Assembly: GCA_003220935.1 (NCBI GenBank) | Contig: QHTT01000071.1 | Span: forward strand, 1 to 64,000 | Length of the DNA stretch: 64,000 nucleotides | Direction: 5' to 3' | DNA from: Gemmatimonadota bacterium | Lineage (GTDB): Bacteria; Gemmatimonadota; Gemmatimonadetes; Gemmatimonadales; GWC2-71-9 | In this document: piece after piece, positions 26,457 to 34,214 of the stretch | Numbering within the stretch: the stretch's first letter is position 1 | How the letters are laid out: the number at the start of each line of letters is the position of its first letter | The notes under the pieces: model-generated | The model's input: the letters and a program-made list of their open reading frames with translations, nothing else | Told to the model about the DNA's origin: nothing | Databases searched by the model: none | Translations under genes and position numbers: made by a program

Positions 26457-27431
26457 TTACCTCGCGGGCTCGAGCTTGGCTCTCGCGGCCTCCACCACCC
26501 GTCGCACCCCGTCCTCGAGCGACACCGACGGGCGCCAGTCCCACGTCCGCTGCGCAACGGCGGCATCGAGACAGATCCGCACGATGTCGCCGCGCCGGTC
26601 GGCAGCGTGGGTCGGGCCATTCGGGTAGCCCGTAGCAGCGGCTACTTCTCGAAACAGCTCGAGATCCGAGACCTCCCGCGCCCATGCGACGTTGGCGACG
26701 ACCCCCGACGGTCCGGCTGCCGCGCGCATGGTCGCCTCCACCACGTCGCCCACGTACACGTAGTCGCGTGTCTTGGTGCCGTCGCCGAAGATTGTCACGG
26801 GCTCGCCGGCGAGCATCTGTCGCGTGAAGATCGCCACGACTCCGGCCTCCCCATCGGCACGCTGTCGTGGACCGTACACGTTGCCGTATCGCAGCACCGC
26901 GGACTCGATCAGCCCGCGTGCCGTGTAGGCGCTGAGATAGTGCTCGACCGCGAGCTTGCTCGCGCCATATTCGGAAATCGGGCGCGTCGCGTCGGCCTCG
27001 GACACGGGGAGGCGCTTCGGGTCGCCGTACACGGCGGCCGACGACGCGTAGACGATGCGCCGTGCATCGACGGCTACGGCCGCGCGCACCACGTTGAGGC
27101 CGCCCAGCACGTTCACCCGGGCGTCGAAATCCGGCTCCCGGATCGACCGGCGCACGTCCGTCTGCGCCGCCGCGTGGAACACGACCTCCGGCCTGAAGTC
27201 TGCGAAGACTTCACGCAGCGACGCCAGATCGCAGATATCGAGTCGCTGGAGCCGGGCATCCGGCGGGACGTTGCTGGCCGATCCCGTGGACAGATCGTCC
27301 ACCACGCACACGCCCTGGCCGTCCGCCACCAGGCGGTCGACGATGTGGGAGCCGATGAATCCCGCTCCACCCGTCACCAGCACCCGCGGCCCTGTGCCGG
27401 TCAAGCCGTGACGATCCCCAACCGCGGCCAT
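26457..27431 (-). CDS. NAD-dependent epimerase/dehydratase (UDP-glucose 4-epimerase-like)
   Basis: This is an extended short-chain dehydrogenase of about 324 residues. It has RVLVTGGAGFIGSHIVDRL at its N-terminus (NAD-binding GGxGFIG), DDLSTG, the catalytic YGASK (Tyr and Lys) near residue 148, and YVYVGDVVEA near 240. It probably interconverts NDP-sugars such as UDP-glucose and UDP-galactose, which would fit with galactokinase. The ATG at 27431 overlaps the preceding gene by 31 bases; a TTG at 27404 with GGGGA upstream gives a tighter overlap. It is followed without a normal start codon by the nucleotidyltransferase. Confidence 0.88.
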   Translation of the reverse strand: MAAVGDRHGLTGTGPRVLVTGGAGFIGSHIVDRLVADGQGVCVVDDLSTGSASNVPPDARLQRLDICDLASLREVFADFRPEVVFHAAAQTDVRRSIREPDFDARVNVLGGLNVVRAAVAVDARRIVYASSAAVYGDPKRLPVSEADATRPISEYGASKLAVEHYLSAYTARGLIESAVLRYGNVYGPRQRADGEAGVVAIFTRQMLAGEPVTIFGDGTKTRDYVYVGDVVEATMRAAAGPSGVVANVAWAREVSDLELFREVAAATGYPNGPTHAADRRGDIVRICLDAAVAQRTWDWRPSVSLEDGVRRVVEAARAKLEPAR

Positions 27432-28786
27432 GTCTTCCAGCGGCCGCGCGTGAAGTCCGGGAACTCGACGGGCTGGCTGCCGTTCGCCACCGACCATTCG
27501 GAGAGCGGCGTGACGACGCTCAGGGCAACCGCATCGTAGACGTTCATATCTGTGGGCAGCCCTTCGCGCAGGCACTTGATGAGCCGGTAGTCCTCCAGGT
27601 AATCCATGCCGCCATGCCCGGCGCCCCGGCTTTTCTCCTCCATTTGCTTCCACAGCGGGTGATCGAATTCGGCCACGTACGTCTCAGCCGGGTCCCACTC
27701 GTCCGGCTTGCTCCGCCCCTCGAGGTAGACGCGGTCGGGGTAGCCCTGGAACAGCCCGCGGGTGCCCTGGACCACGTGGACTCTGCTGTAGGGGCGCGGG
27801 AGGTTCGTGTCGTGGCTCACGCAGATCGTTCGCCCATTTGCCGTGCGGATCAAACTCATGTTCACGTCCCCCAGGACGTACTGCTCCTGCCGCTGGGGAG
27901 AGCCCTCCAGGAAGTGCTCGCGGGCGTACAGCTGGAGCCCGCGAGATGGGCTGCTCAGCGAAACCAAGGACGCAAACCGGTCGCCCCGGTTGATGTCCAT
28001 GCAGTTGGCCACGGGACCAAGGCCGTGCGTCGGGTAGAGGTTGCCGTTGCGCTGCATCGAATGGGCCCGGCGCCACAGCCCTTCGCCTTCGGGACTGAAT
28101 TTCACGGACCGCAGGTCGTGCAGGTAGCCGCCCTCGGCGTGCAGGATCTCTCCGAACAGGCCCTGGCGCACCATGTTGAACACCATCATCTCCATGCGCC
28201 CGTAGGTGCAGTTCTCCATCATGACGCAGTGCTTGCCATACTTCTCCGCGTGCTCGACCAGGGCCCAGCAGTCGTCGATCGTGTAGGTCGCCGGCACCTC
28301 GGTAACGGCGTGCTTGCCGTTGCGCATCGCCGCGAGGCAGATTGGGACGTGCCACTCCCACGGGGTGGCGTTGAAGACCAGATCCAAGTCTTCGTCCTCG
28401 CACATGCGGACGAAGTCCGTGGGGCTGCGGGAATAGCCCGCGGGGCGTGGGAAGCCGGCCTGCTCGACCAGGTCCTGGATGTGGGTCACCTTCTCGGGCA
28501 CGATGTCGTCCACGGCCTTGATCACGCACCCCTCGATGTGGAGCAGGTTGCGCACGTGCGCGCTCCCCTGTCCGCCCACGCCGACGAAGCCGATCCGCAC
28601 CGTGTCCATCGGCGGGGCCGCGAAGAACCGCTCAGGTGCAAGTCCGGCCTGCGGCCGCGGCGCGGCCGACGCAGCGCGCATGGTCGGGGCGCAGGCCGCG
28701 GTCCCGCCCAGGGCGGCGAGGCCCAGCCCGCCGGCGATCAGCTTCAGCGCGTCCCGCCGGTCCAGGTCGTCACTACTCGCGGTCAT
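27401..28786 (-). CDS. GH109-type NAD-dependent glycosidase (Gfo/Idh/MocA fold), Tat-exported
   Basis: The ATG at 28786 has a near-perfect AAGGAGGT site five bases upstream and gives 461 residues. A Tat leader (DRRDALKLIAGGLGLAALGG) is followed by the Rossmann motif GFVGVGGQGSAH. GH109 hallmarks are HAVTEVPATYTIDDCW near residue 155 and MMENCTYGRMEMMVFNMV near 187. GH109 members cleave alpha-N-acetylgalactosaminides through a transient oxidation with bound NAD. The assignment rests on the TEVPA and MMENC blocks rather than the ordinary EKP motif. With the GH123-type gene it hints at a GalNAc-containing substrate. Confidence 0.85.
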   Translation of the reverse strand: MTASSDDLDRRDALKLIAGGLGLAALGGTAACAPTMRAASAAPRPQAGLAPERFFAAPPMDTVRIGFVGVGGQGSAHVRNLLHIEGCVIKAVDDIVPEKVTHIQDLVEQAGFPRPAGYSRSPTDFVRMCEDEDLDLVFNATPWEWHVPICLAAMRNGKHAVTEVPATYTIDDCWALVEHAEKYGKHCVMMENCTYGRMEMMVFNMVRQGLFGEILHAEGGYLHDLRSVKFSPEGEGLWRRAHSMQRNGNLYPTHGLGPVANCMDINRGDRFASLVSLSSPSRGLQLYAREHFLEGSPQRQEQYVLGDVNMSLIRTANGRTICVSHDTNLPRPYSRVHVVQGTRGLFQGYPDRVYLEGRSKPDEWDPAETYVAEFDHPLWKQMEEKSRGAGHGGMDYLEDYRLIKCLREGLPTDMNVYDAVALSVVTPLSEWSVANGSQPVEFPDFTRGRWKTWPRLGIVTA

Positions 28787-28796
28787 GTGAACCTCC

Positions 28797-28843
28797 TTCG
28801 TGCCTGCGCTCAGGATGACAAGGTCGCTCGCGCAGCGAAACAA
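28797..28843 (-). repeat. Family B element directly before the GH109 gene
   Basis: Read on the minus strand, CTTGTCATCCTGAGCGCAGG is followed by CACGAAGGAGG and then the GH109 start. The repeat tail has become the ribosome binding site, as at galK. Another GCGAGCG unit lies at its outer end. Confidence 0.75.
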
Positions 28844-28930
28844 AGGAAGAGGCCCCTTGCCCGTCGCGGGCCACTCTTCGTAGCTTGCTTGAGCAGCATC
28901 ACCGGCACTAACGCAAAGGATTGTTCTCCG

Positions 28931-29071
28931 ATGATCCGCTTCCGCGACGCGTCACTCACGCTCCGCTGCCGGGCCGCCCGGGAATCCCTGTATCGGGCCG
29001 GCCCGCTGATGGGCGCTGACGGGCGTATTGCGTCTTACGACGCCGCGGTGCGGCGCCGACGAGCCCCCTAG
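28931..29071 (+). CDS. Possible 46-residue basic small protein
   Basis: The ATG at 28931 is preceded by AAAGGA eleven bases upstream and the frame ends at a TAG 27 bases before a strong intrinsic terminator. The product is rich in Arg and Ala (begins MIRFRDASLTLRCRAARESL) and resembles nothing I recognise. It could instead be a non-coding RNA ending at the terminator. Within 28844-29172 this frame and the terminator are the only features seen. Confidence 0.3.
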   Translation: MIRFRDASLTLRCRAARESLYRAGPLMGADGRIASYDAAVRRRRAP

Positions 29072-29097
29072 AAGGATAGGATCCACTGCCGTGATCC

Positions 29098-29146
29098 GGC
29101 CTCCCGGGGTGCTCTACTGAACCCCGGGAGGCCGTTCTTGTTGTCT
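29098..29146 (+). terminator. Intrinsic terminator upstream of the DUF1854-linked ABC exporter
   Basis: The arms GGCCTCCCGGGGT and ACCCCGGGAGGCC pair perfectly over 13 bases around a ten-base loop and are followed by the T-rich GTTCTTGTTGTCT. It lies 27 bases before the exporter ATG, so it ends a short upstream transcript (small ORF or RNA) or acts as an attenuator. Confidence 0.75.
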
Positions 29147-29172
29147 GGACACTTAGAACACGGATCACGTGC

Positions 29173-31461
29173 ATGTCTACTGACGCTCACAACCTTCCGC
29201 ACCTCCACAACCTCGACACCGAGATTGTGGCGCGCTACACCGACCAGCCGCCCCGGCTGCCCGCCGAGCTGCGCCGGCAAGTCGAGGCGTCCTGGAACGG
29301 CGCGCCGGTGCAGCTGTACGCGCTCGCCGACTTAGACCACGCCCTGCGGCTCACTCAGGTGTGGGTCGCGCTCGGGCCCGGGCGCCTGGCCATGGCCCGG
29401 CGGGTGGACCGCGGCGAGCAGTGGGAGATCGAAAGCGTGGAGCGCGCCCGCATCCAGGCGGTGCGTGAGGCACCCGGTCTGTCGGCCACCACGCTCACGA
29501 TCCTCGGGCGTCCCGGCGATGTCCCGCTCGCGGTGCTGCGCTACAGCCATCGCCAACGGCGCGCTTTCGAAAACCTGAAGTTCGTGCTGGAGGAGGCGCT
29601 CGAGGGGCGCAGCGTCACCGCTCCGGACGCGGACGCAGAGTACGCAGCGAGCGTCGCGCGGCCGATGCGCGATGCCCAGGCCCTCGTGGCCGGGCGCCGG
29701 GTGGCGGTGATTCGTCGGCTGCTCGGCTATCTCGCGCCGTACCGCAGGCAGCTCACGCTCGGGATGGCGGCGGCGACGCTGATCACGCTCGTAAGCCTGG
29801 TGCCGCCCTACCTCGCCGGGTATGTGATCGACCGCGTAGTCCGGCCGGCGCAGGAAGGCCGGCTGGACGTCGGCCGCGCCGGCGCGATCGCCTGGCTCGC
29901 AGTCGCGGCGATGGCGCTCGTGTACGTGGTCCGCCAGGCGGCGGCCGTAGTGCGTCTGCGGCTGATGTCCGTCCTGGGCGAGTGGGTCGCCCGGGACCTG
30001 CGCGCTGAGCTGTACGAGCACCTGCAGCGGCTCAGCCTCGCGTTCTTCTCGCGCAAGCGCACGGGGAGCCTGATCACGCGCGTGTCGGCGGACACCGATC
30101 GGCTCTGGGAGTTCCTGGCCTTCGGCGTAGTGGATGTGTCGCTGTCGCTCGTGATGCTGGCCGGTCTCGGCGCCGTCTTGGTGTCACTCGACTGGCGGCT
30201 CGGCCTGGTCATGATCATCCCGGTGCCGCTCTTCTGCTGGGCAATTTACCGGCACGGCGAGGCGCTCAACCGGGCGTTCCTGCGCGTATGGCGCAAGTGG
30301 TCGCGGCTGACGGACGTCCTGTCCGACACGATGCCCGGTATCCGCGTCGTCAAGGCATTCAACCAGGAGGCCCGCGAGGTCACGCGGTTCGGCGGCCACA
30401 ACGACGACGTGACGGACGAGATCAACCGCCTGCACGGCATGTGGACCACGTTCTGGCCGCTGCTGATGCTCGCGGTGCACGCGACCACGCTCGGTGTGTG
30501 GGTGCTGGCCGTGCCGCGCCTGTTGGGAGGCGGGCCGCCGCTGTCGGCGGGAACGTTCGTCTCGTTCCTCTTGTACACCACGATGTTCGTCGGGCCGATC
30601 GAAGTCATCGGCCAGATGGCGCGCACCATGCAGCGCGCCACGACCTCGGCGCACCGCGTGTTCGAGGTGCTCGACACCGAGCCCGAGGTCACGGACGTGC
30701 CGCGGCCGGTGCGGCTCGAGCCGGTCCGGGGCCAGGTCGCGTTCGAGAACGTGACCTTCGCCTACGACGGCGTCCGCCAAGTGCTCCGGGGCGTGAGCTT
30801 CGACGTCGCGCCCGGAGAGTTGATTGGCCTGGTCGGTCCCTCGGGCGGCGGTAAGACGACGATCGTGAATCTGATCGCGCGCTTCTACGACGTCACGGGC
30901 GGTGCGATCCACGTCGATGGCGTGGACCTGCGGCGGCTCGAGACCGGACACTACCGCCGCCAGATGGGGATGGTGCTGCAGGACCCGTACCTGTTTCACG
31001 GCACGATACTCGAGAACATCCGGTACGGATTGCCCGCGGCGTCGCTCGAGCAGGTGGTCGCGGCGGCGCGAGCCGCCAACGCCCACGACTTCATCTGCAA
31101 GCTCCAGCACGGCTATGACACCGTGGTGGGCGAGCGGGGACACACCTTGTCGGGCGGTGAGCGGCAGCGGGTGTCGATCGCGCGCGCGATCCTCCACGAC
31201 CCGCGCATTCTGATCCTGGACGAGGCGACGTCCAGTGTGGACACCGAGACGGAGCGGGAGATTCAGGAGGCCTTGGAGCGCTTGATCGCTGGGCGTACGG
31301 TGTTCGCCATCGCCCACCGGCTCTCCACGCTGCGCAAGGCGTCCCGCCTGTTCGTGATCGCGGACGGTCGCCTGGTGGAGAGCGGCACGCATATCGAGCT
31401 GCTCGGGAAGGCACATGGGAGGTATCGCAGGTTGTACGAGATGCAATTGCAACTGCAATAG
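29173..31461 (+). CDS. ABC exporter with N-terminal extension, cyanophycin-metabolism-associated type
   Basis: This is a 762-residue protein: an unusual 165-residue N-terminal soluble region, six transmembrane helices (about 185 to 470), and an ATPase domain with Walker A GPSGGGKTT near 556, Q-loop VLQDPYLFHG, signature TLSGGERQRVSIA, Walker B ILILDEATS and the H-loop AHRLST. ABC exporters with this extension paired with a DUF1854 protein are known from cyanophycin gene neighbourhoods. The DUF1854 gene follows after a family A repeat. No cyanophycin synthetase or cyanophycinase is in the window, so the role remains open. Confidence 0.9.
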   Translation: MSTDAHNLPHLHNLDTEIVARYTDQPPRLPAELRRQVEASWNGAPVQLYALADLDHALRLTQVWVALGPGRLAMARRVDRGEQWEIESVERARIQAVREAPGLSATTLTILGRPGDVPLAVLRYSHRQRRAFENLKFVLEEALEGRSVTAPDADAEYAASVARPMRDAQALVAGRRVAVIRRLLGYLAPYRRQLTLGMAAATLITLVSLVPPYLAGYVIDRVVRPAQEGRLDVGRAGAIAWLAVAAMALVYVVRQAAAVVRLRLMSVLGEWVARDLRAELYEHLQRLSLAFFSRKRTGSLITRVSADTDRLWEFLAFGVVDVSLSLVMLAGLGAVLVSLDWRLGLVMIIPVPLFCWAIYRHGEALNRAFLRVWRKWSRLTDVLSDTMPGIRVVKAFNQEAREVTRFGGHNDDVTDEINRLHGMWTTFWPLLMLAVHATTLGVWVLAVPRLLGGGPPLSAGTFVSFLLYTTMFVGPIEVIGQMARTMQRATTSAHRVFEVLDTEPEVTDVPRPVRLEPVRGQVAFENVTFAYDGVRQVLRGVSFDVAPGELIGLVGPSGGGKTTIVNLIARFYDVTGGAIHVDGVDLRRLETGHYRRQMGMVLQDPYLFHGTILENIRYGLPAASLEQVVAAARAANAHDFICKLQHGYDTVVGERGHTLSGGERQRVSIARAILHDPRILILDEATSSVDTETEREIQEALERLIAGRTVFAIAHRLSTLRKASRLFVIADGRLVESGTHIELLGKAHGRYRRLYEMQLQLQ

Positions 31462-31463
31462 CG

Positions 31464-31548
31464 CGGCTGACCCCGGGCCGATGGCCCGGGGTAAACCCAA
31501 ACGGCGCCCCGGTTGGTCAACCCCGGGGCGCCGCCCCGGGGTCAGCCG
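31464..31548. repeat. Family A composite element between the exporter and DUF1854 genes
   Basis: Two palindromes in inverted orientation, GCGGCTGACCCCGGGCC...GGCCCGGGGT and ACCCCGGGGC...GCCCCGGGGTCAGCCG, are separated by about 25 bases. The outer ends (GCGGCTGACC and GGTCAGCCG) are inverted copies of one another. The same composite layout is at 44771-44846, and an inside-out version is at 63340-63427. Confidence 0.8.
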
Positions 31549-31568
31549 ACCCTTTCGAGGGAGGGGTT

Positions 31569-32069
31569 ATGGAACTGACGACGTTGGGCAGACCCGTGGC
31601 CGCGGTGGCCTCCGAACTCACGCTCGAGCGCCGCGCCGACGGCCGCCTCTGGGCCGTGCGCGGCGGCGCCGAGCGCGCGGTGTGGGTGCGGCGCTGCTTT
31701 CCGTGGTCGGAGCCGGCGCGGCTCGTGTCGCTGCGCGACGATGAGGAGCGGGAGTTCGCGCTGGTGCGCGACCCTGCCGAGCTCGACCCCACCTCGCGGC
31801 GGGTGCTCGAAGAGGCGATGGTGGCCGCCGGCTTCGTCTTCGAGATCACCCAGGTGACGGCCATCGACGAGGAGGTCGAGATCCGGCACTGGCGGGTGGA
31901 GACTCGGCAGGGGACGCGCTCGTTCCAGACCCGCCTCGACGCCTGGCCGCGGCTGCTGCCGCACGGCGGCCTCTTGATCCGCGACGTGGCGGGGGACCTC
32001 TACCACCTCGGCGAACCCGGGGCGCTCGACCACCACAGCCGGGCGTTGCTGTGGGCGTTCGTGGACTGA
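31569..32069 (+). CDS. DUF1854 family protein (cyanophycin-associated type)
   Basis: This is a 166-residue soluble protein with the DUF1854 pattern: VWVRRCFPWSEPARLVSLRD near residue 40, EREFALVRDPAELD, and FEITQVTAIDEEVEIRHW. The N-terminal extension of the exporter just upstream carries related-looking sequence. Together they form a conserved pair whose biochemical role has not been established as far as I know. It begins GGGAGGGGTT-ATG after the repeat element. Confidence 0.85.
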   Translation: MELTTLGRPVAAVASELTLERRADGRLWAVRGGAERAVWVRRCFPWSEPARLVSLRDDEEREFALVRDPAELDPTSRRVLEEAMVAAGFVFEITQVTAIDEEVEIRHWRVETRQGTRSFQTRLDAWPRLLPHGGLLIRDVAGDLYHLGEPGALDHHSRALLWAFVD

Positions 32070-32092
32070 CGCGAACACCGGGTTCGGTACCG

Positions 32093-32191
32093 GGTTCCCA
32101 TCCTGAAGGATGGGCTCGGCGCAGCACTGTGCAGAAGCACACTACGCTTCAGCGTCGTGGCGTGCCGAGCCCACGCTTCAGCGTGGGGACC
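32093..32191. repeat. Paired palindromic element (CCCATCCTGAAGGATGGG type)
   Basis: CCCATCC-TGAA-GGATGGG (32098-32115) and CCCACGC-TTCA-GCGTGGG (32170-32187) are hairpins that share the adjoining GCTCGGC/GCCGAGC arms in inverted orientation. The TGA in the second loop, read on the minus strand, is the stop codon of the M61 peptidase gene. Otherwise 32070-32177 is empty. Confidence 0.75.
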
Positions 32192-34022
32192 CCGCCGCCC
32201 ATGAGGCCCGGAGCCCGCGCTGGCGCTCTGTAGCCTCCGGGATCTCCTCGAGCTGCACGACCGGCCGCGCGTAGCCCGCGACTACTACGCTCACGCGCCA
32301 CGCGCTGGTGGGGCGTCGCACGCTGACGATCACCGTATCGCCGATCCGCAGCCCGTTCACGAACGAGCGAAAGTCCGCCGTGCTCGGGAGCGTGGTTCCG
32401 TTCATCGTGGCGAGCCGGTCACCCGTGTGCAGCCCCGCCCGTCCCCACGCGCTAGCCGGGTTCGTGATCAACAGGCTGAGAGCGCTGTCGCGCGGCGGCT
32501 GCCAAGCGTAGATCCGCAAGTCGGCCGCGGGCCGCCCGTCCCGGCCGAGCGCCGGAACCCACGACACCCGGGGGCGCATTCCGATCAGGCGCAAGTAGCG
32601 ATCGAAGTCGATCGGCCTTGCCCCGCGGACGTGCGTCTCGAAGAACGGCCGCACGTCGCAGCCGCACACCGCCGCCACCGTGCGCTCGATGTCCCGTCCC
32701 GCGAACCCCCGCTCACCCGAGAAGCGCTCCAGCATCGCGCGCATGACGTCGTCCATCGAGCGGGCGCCATTCGTCGCGTCGCGCACGATCAGGTCGAGCA
32801 TTGTGCCGAGCAGCTCACCCTGCAGGTGCGTGCTGGCGCTGTAGTCACCGAGGGCGCCCGGTTCAGCGCCGTAGGCGATCACGCTCACGCTCTCGGGAGA
32901 GAAGCGGGAGTTCCCCGGGTTCGCGAGGTAGCGCCCGATGAGCCCCTCCAGATGCGCGACGCGGGTGGAGTCGAACACGGGCAGTCCTGCGCGCCGGCGT
33001 AGCAGATCGGCGTAGAGCATCGTGAGCCCCTCGCTCCACCATAACCCGCGCGCCCGCGGCGGCGTTCGGTAGCTCACGTCGCCGTATTCCACCGGATGGA
33101 TGCGCATCAGGTTCCAGGTGTGGAAGTACTCGTGCGCGACCTCTCCGAGCAGCGCCCCGGGATCGCGAGCGAGGTCCGCGCTCGGCGCGCCGAGCGTGAC
33201 CGAGCTGCGGTGTTCGAGCGCGCCGTAGGCACCATCCTGCAGGAGAAACGAATAGTCGCGATACGGCGCGCGCCCGAACAGCGCGACCGCCTGGCGGGCG
33301 AGCCGCTCGATATTGCCCGCGAGCGCCGTCGTATCGAACGGCGCCGCGTCGGGGAGCGGCCAATACACGACGCGGTGCGGTACGCCGTCCACTGCGAAGC
33401 GCCAGCCGCGGAGCCGCCCCACCAGCAGGGGCGAGTCCACCAGGACGCCGACGCTCGGCGCGAAAAACGTGCGCGGATCGAGCGTCGGCTCGAGTCCCGT
33501 CGCAATCTCCCACTCGGGCGGCAGCTCGAGCGTCACATGCGACGGCGCGAGCGTGGCGCCGACGACGTACATGAACGAATGCGGCCCGCCGACCAACCCA
33601 CCCGTGGCGGTGAGGAACGGACGCCAGGCGGCGCGGGGCGACTCGGCCGGCGGCAGGTGGATCCGGTAGCGCACCAGCGCCTCGCCACCCGGCGCGACCA
33701 CACGCCACAGGGCGCTGTCTTCGCGGGTCACCGTCGCCGCGCCGTTCGACGTCGCGACGCGCAGCGCCTCGACGTAGCGCCAATAGCGGTCGTCGTATTC
33801 GGGATGCGCAACCATCGCGAGGCGGAACGTGTCGGGGACGTTGCGGAGCCGCAGCTCGACGTCGAACCCGGAAAGGTCGCCGGCGTCGACACGCAGCGTG
33901 TAGCCGACGACGGGCTGGGCCACGCCCTCCGTGTAATCCCGCAGCGGATTCTGGCCCGATGCGGTGCTGCCGCGCACGGCGAGCGTCACAACAGTGAGGA
34001 AGCAGCCCGCCATCCTGCACAT
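32178..34022 (-). CDS. M61-family zinc metallopeptidase with PDZ domain
   Basis: This is a 614-residue protein. The ATG at 34022 gives a signal peptide (MCRMAGCFLTVVTLAVRGS). The M61 catalytic domain has HEYFHTWN with zinc ligands at His297 and His301 and catalytic Glu298; a third ligand is probably Glu331 in WWSEGLTMLYADL. A C-terminal PDZ domain (SAWGRAGLHTGDRLATMNG) follows at about residues 545 to 595. Such glycyl-aminopeptidase-like enzymes act in the periplasm. The stop codon lies in a palindromic repeat. It is divergent from the Clp_N-GntR gene and may share its control region. Confidence 0.9.
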   Translation of the reverse strand: MCRMAGCFLTVVTLAVRGSTASGQNPLRDYTEGVAQPVVGYTLRVDAGDLSGFDVELRLRNVPDTFRLAMVAHPEYDDRYWRYVEALRVATSNGAATVTREDSALWRVVAPGGEALVRYRIHLPPAESPRAAWRPFLTATGGLVGGPHSFMYVVGATLAPSHVTLELPPEWEIATGLEPTLDPRTFFAPSVGVLVDSPLLVGRLRGWRFAVDGVPHRVVYWPLPDAAPFDTTALAGNIERLARQAVALFGRAPYRDYSFLLQDGAYGALEHRSSVTLGAPSADLARDPGALLGEVAHEYFHTWNLMRIHPVEYGDVSYRTPPRARGLWWSEGLTMLYADLLRRRAGLPVFDSTRVAHLEGLIGRYLANPGNSRFSPESVSVIAYGAEPGALGDYSASTHLQGELLGTMLDLIVRDATNGARSMDDVMRAMLERFSGERGFAGRDIERTVAAVCGCDVRPFFETHVRGARPIDFDRYLRLIGMRPRVSWVPALGRDGRPAADLRIYAWQPPRDSALSLLITNPASAWGRAGLHTGDRLATMNGTTLPSTADFRSFVNGLRIGDTVIVSVRRPTSAWRVSVVVAGYARPVVQLEEIPEATERQRGLRASWAAGSPR

Positions 34023-34128
34023 AGGTAGAACTCGTGGGTTCGGGACTGTCGCCGAGAGCGTGGCTACGATGCCGCGCAGGGGCGGAGGGTTTGTCACCCG
34101 CCGTGCGCCGGGTGAGCGAGAACGCCGC

Positions 34129-34191
34129 CTTGTACCATTCCTATTGACACATTGCGCCGCGCCGATCATTGTTCACTTGCAGTGGTACAAG
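34129..34191. promoter_or_regulatory. Promoter flanked by inverted CTTGTACCA / TGGTACAAG boxes
   Basis: CTTGTACCA at 34129-34137 and its exact reverse complement TGGTACAAG at 34183-34191 bracket a TTGACA (34144-34149). The right box lies within another palindrome, CACTTG-N8-CAAGTG (34174-34193). A weak -10 (CATTGT, 34167) follows the TTGACA after 17 bases. This is a good candidate operator for the GntR-type regulator that starts at 34215. Confidence 0.55.
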
Positions 34192-34214
34192 TGGCACTCC
34201 ACGTCGGAGGGCTC

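Noticed and set aside
29173-32069. ABC exporter plus DUF1854 protein as a wholly new system
   Set aside because: The pair is already recognised from cyanophycin gene neighbourhoods, so only its isolated context is notable.
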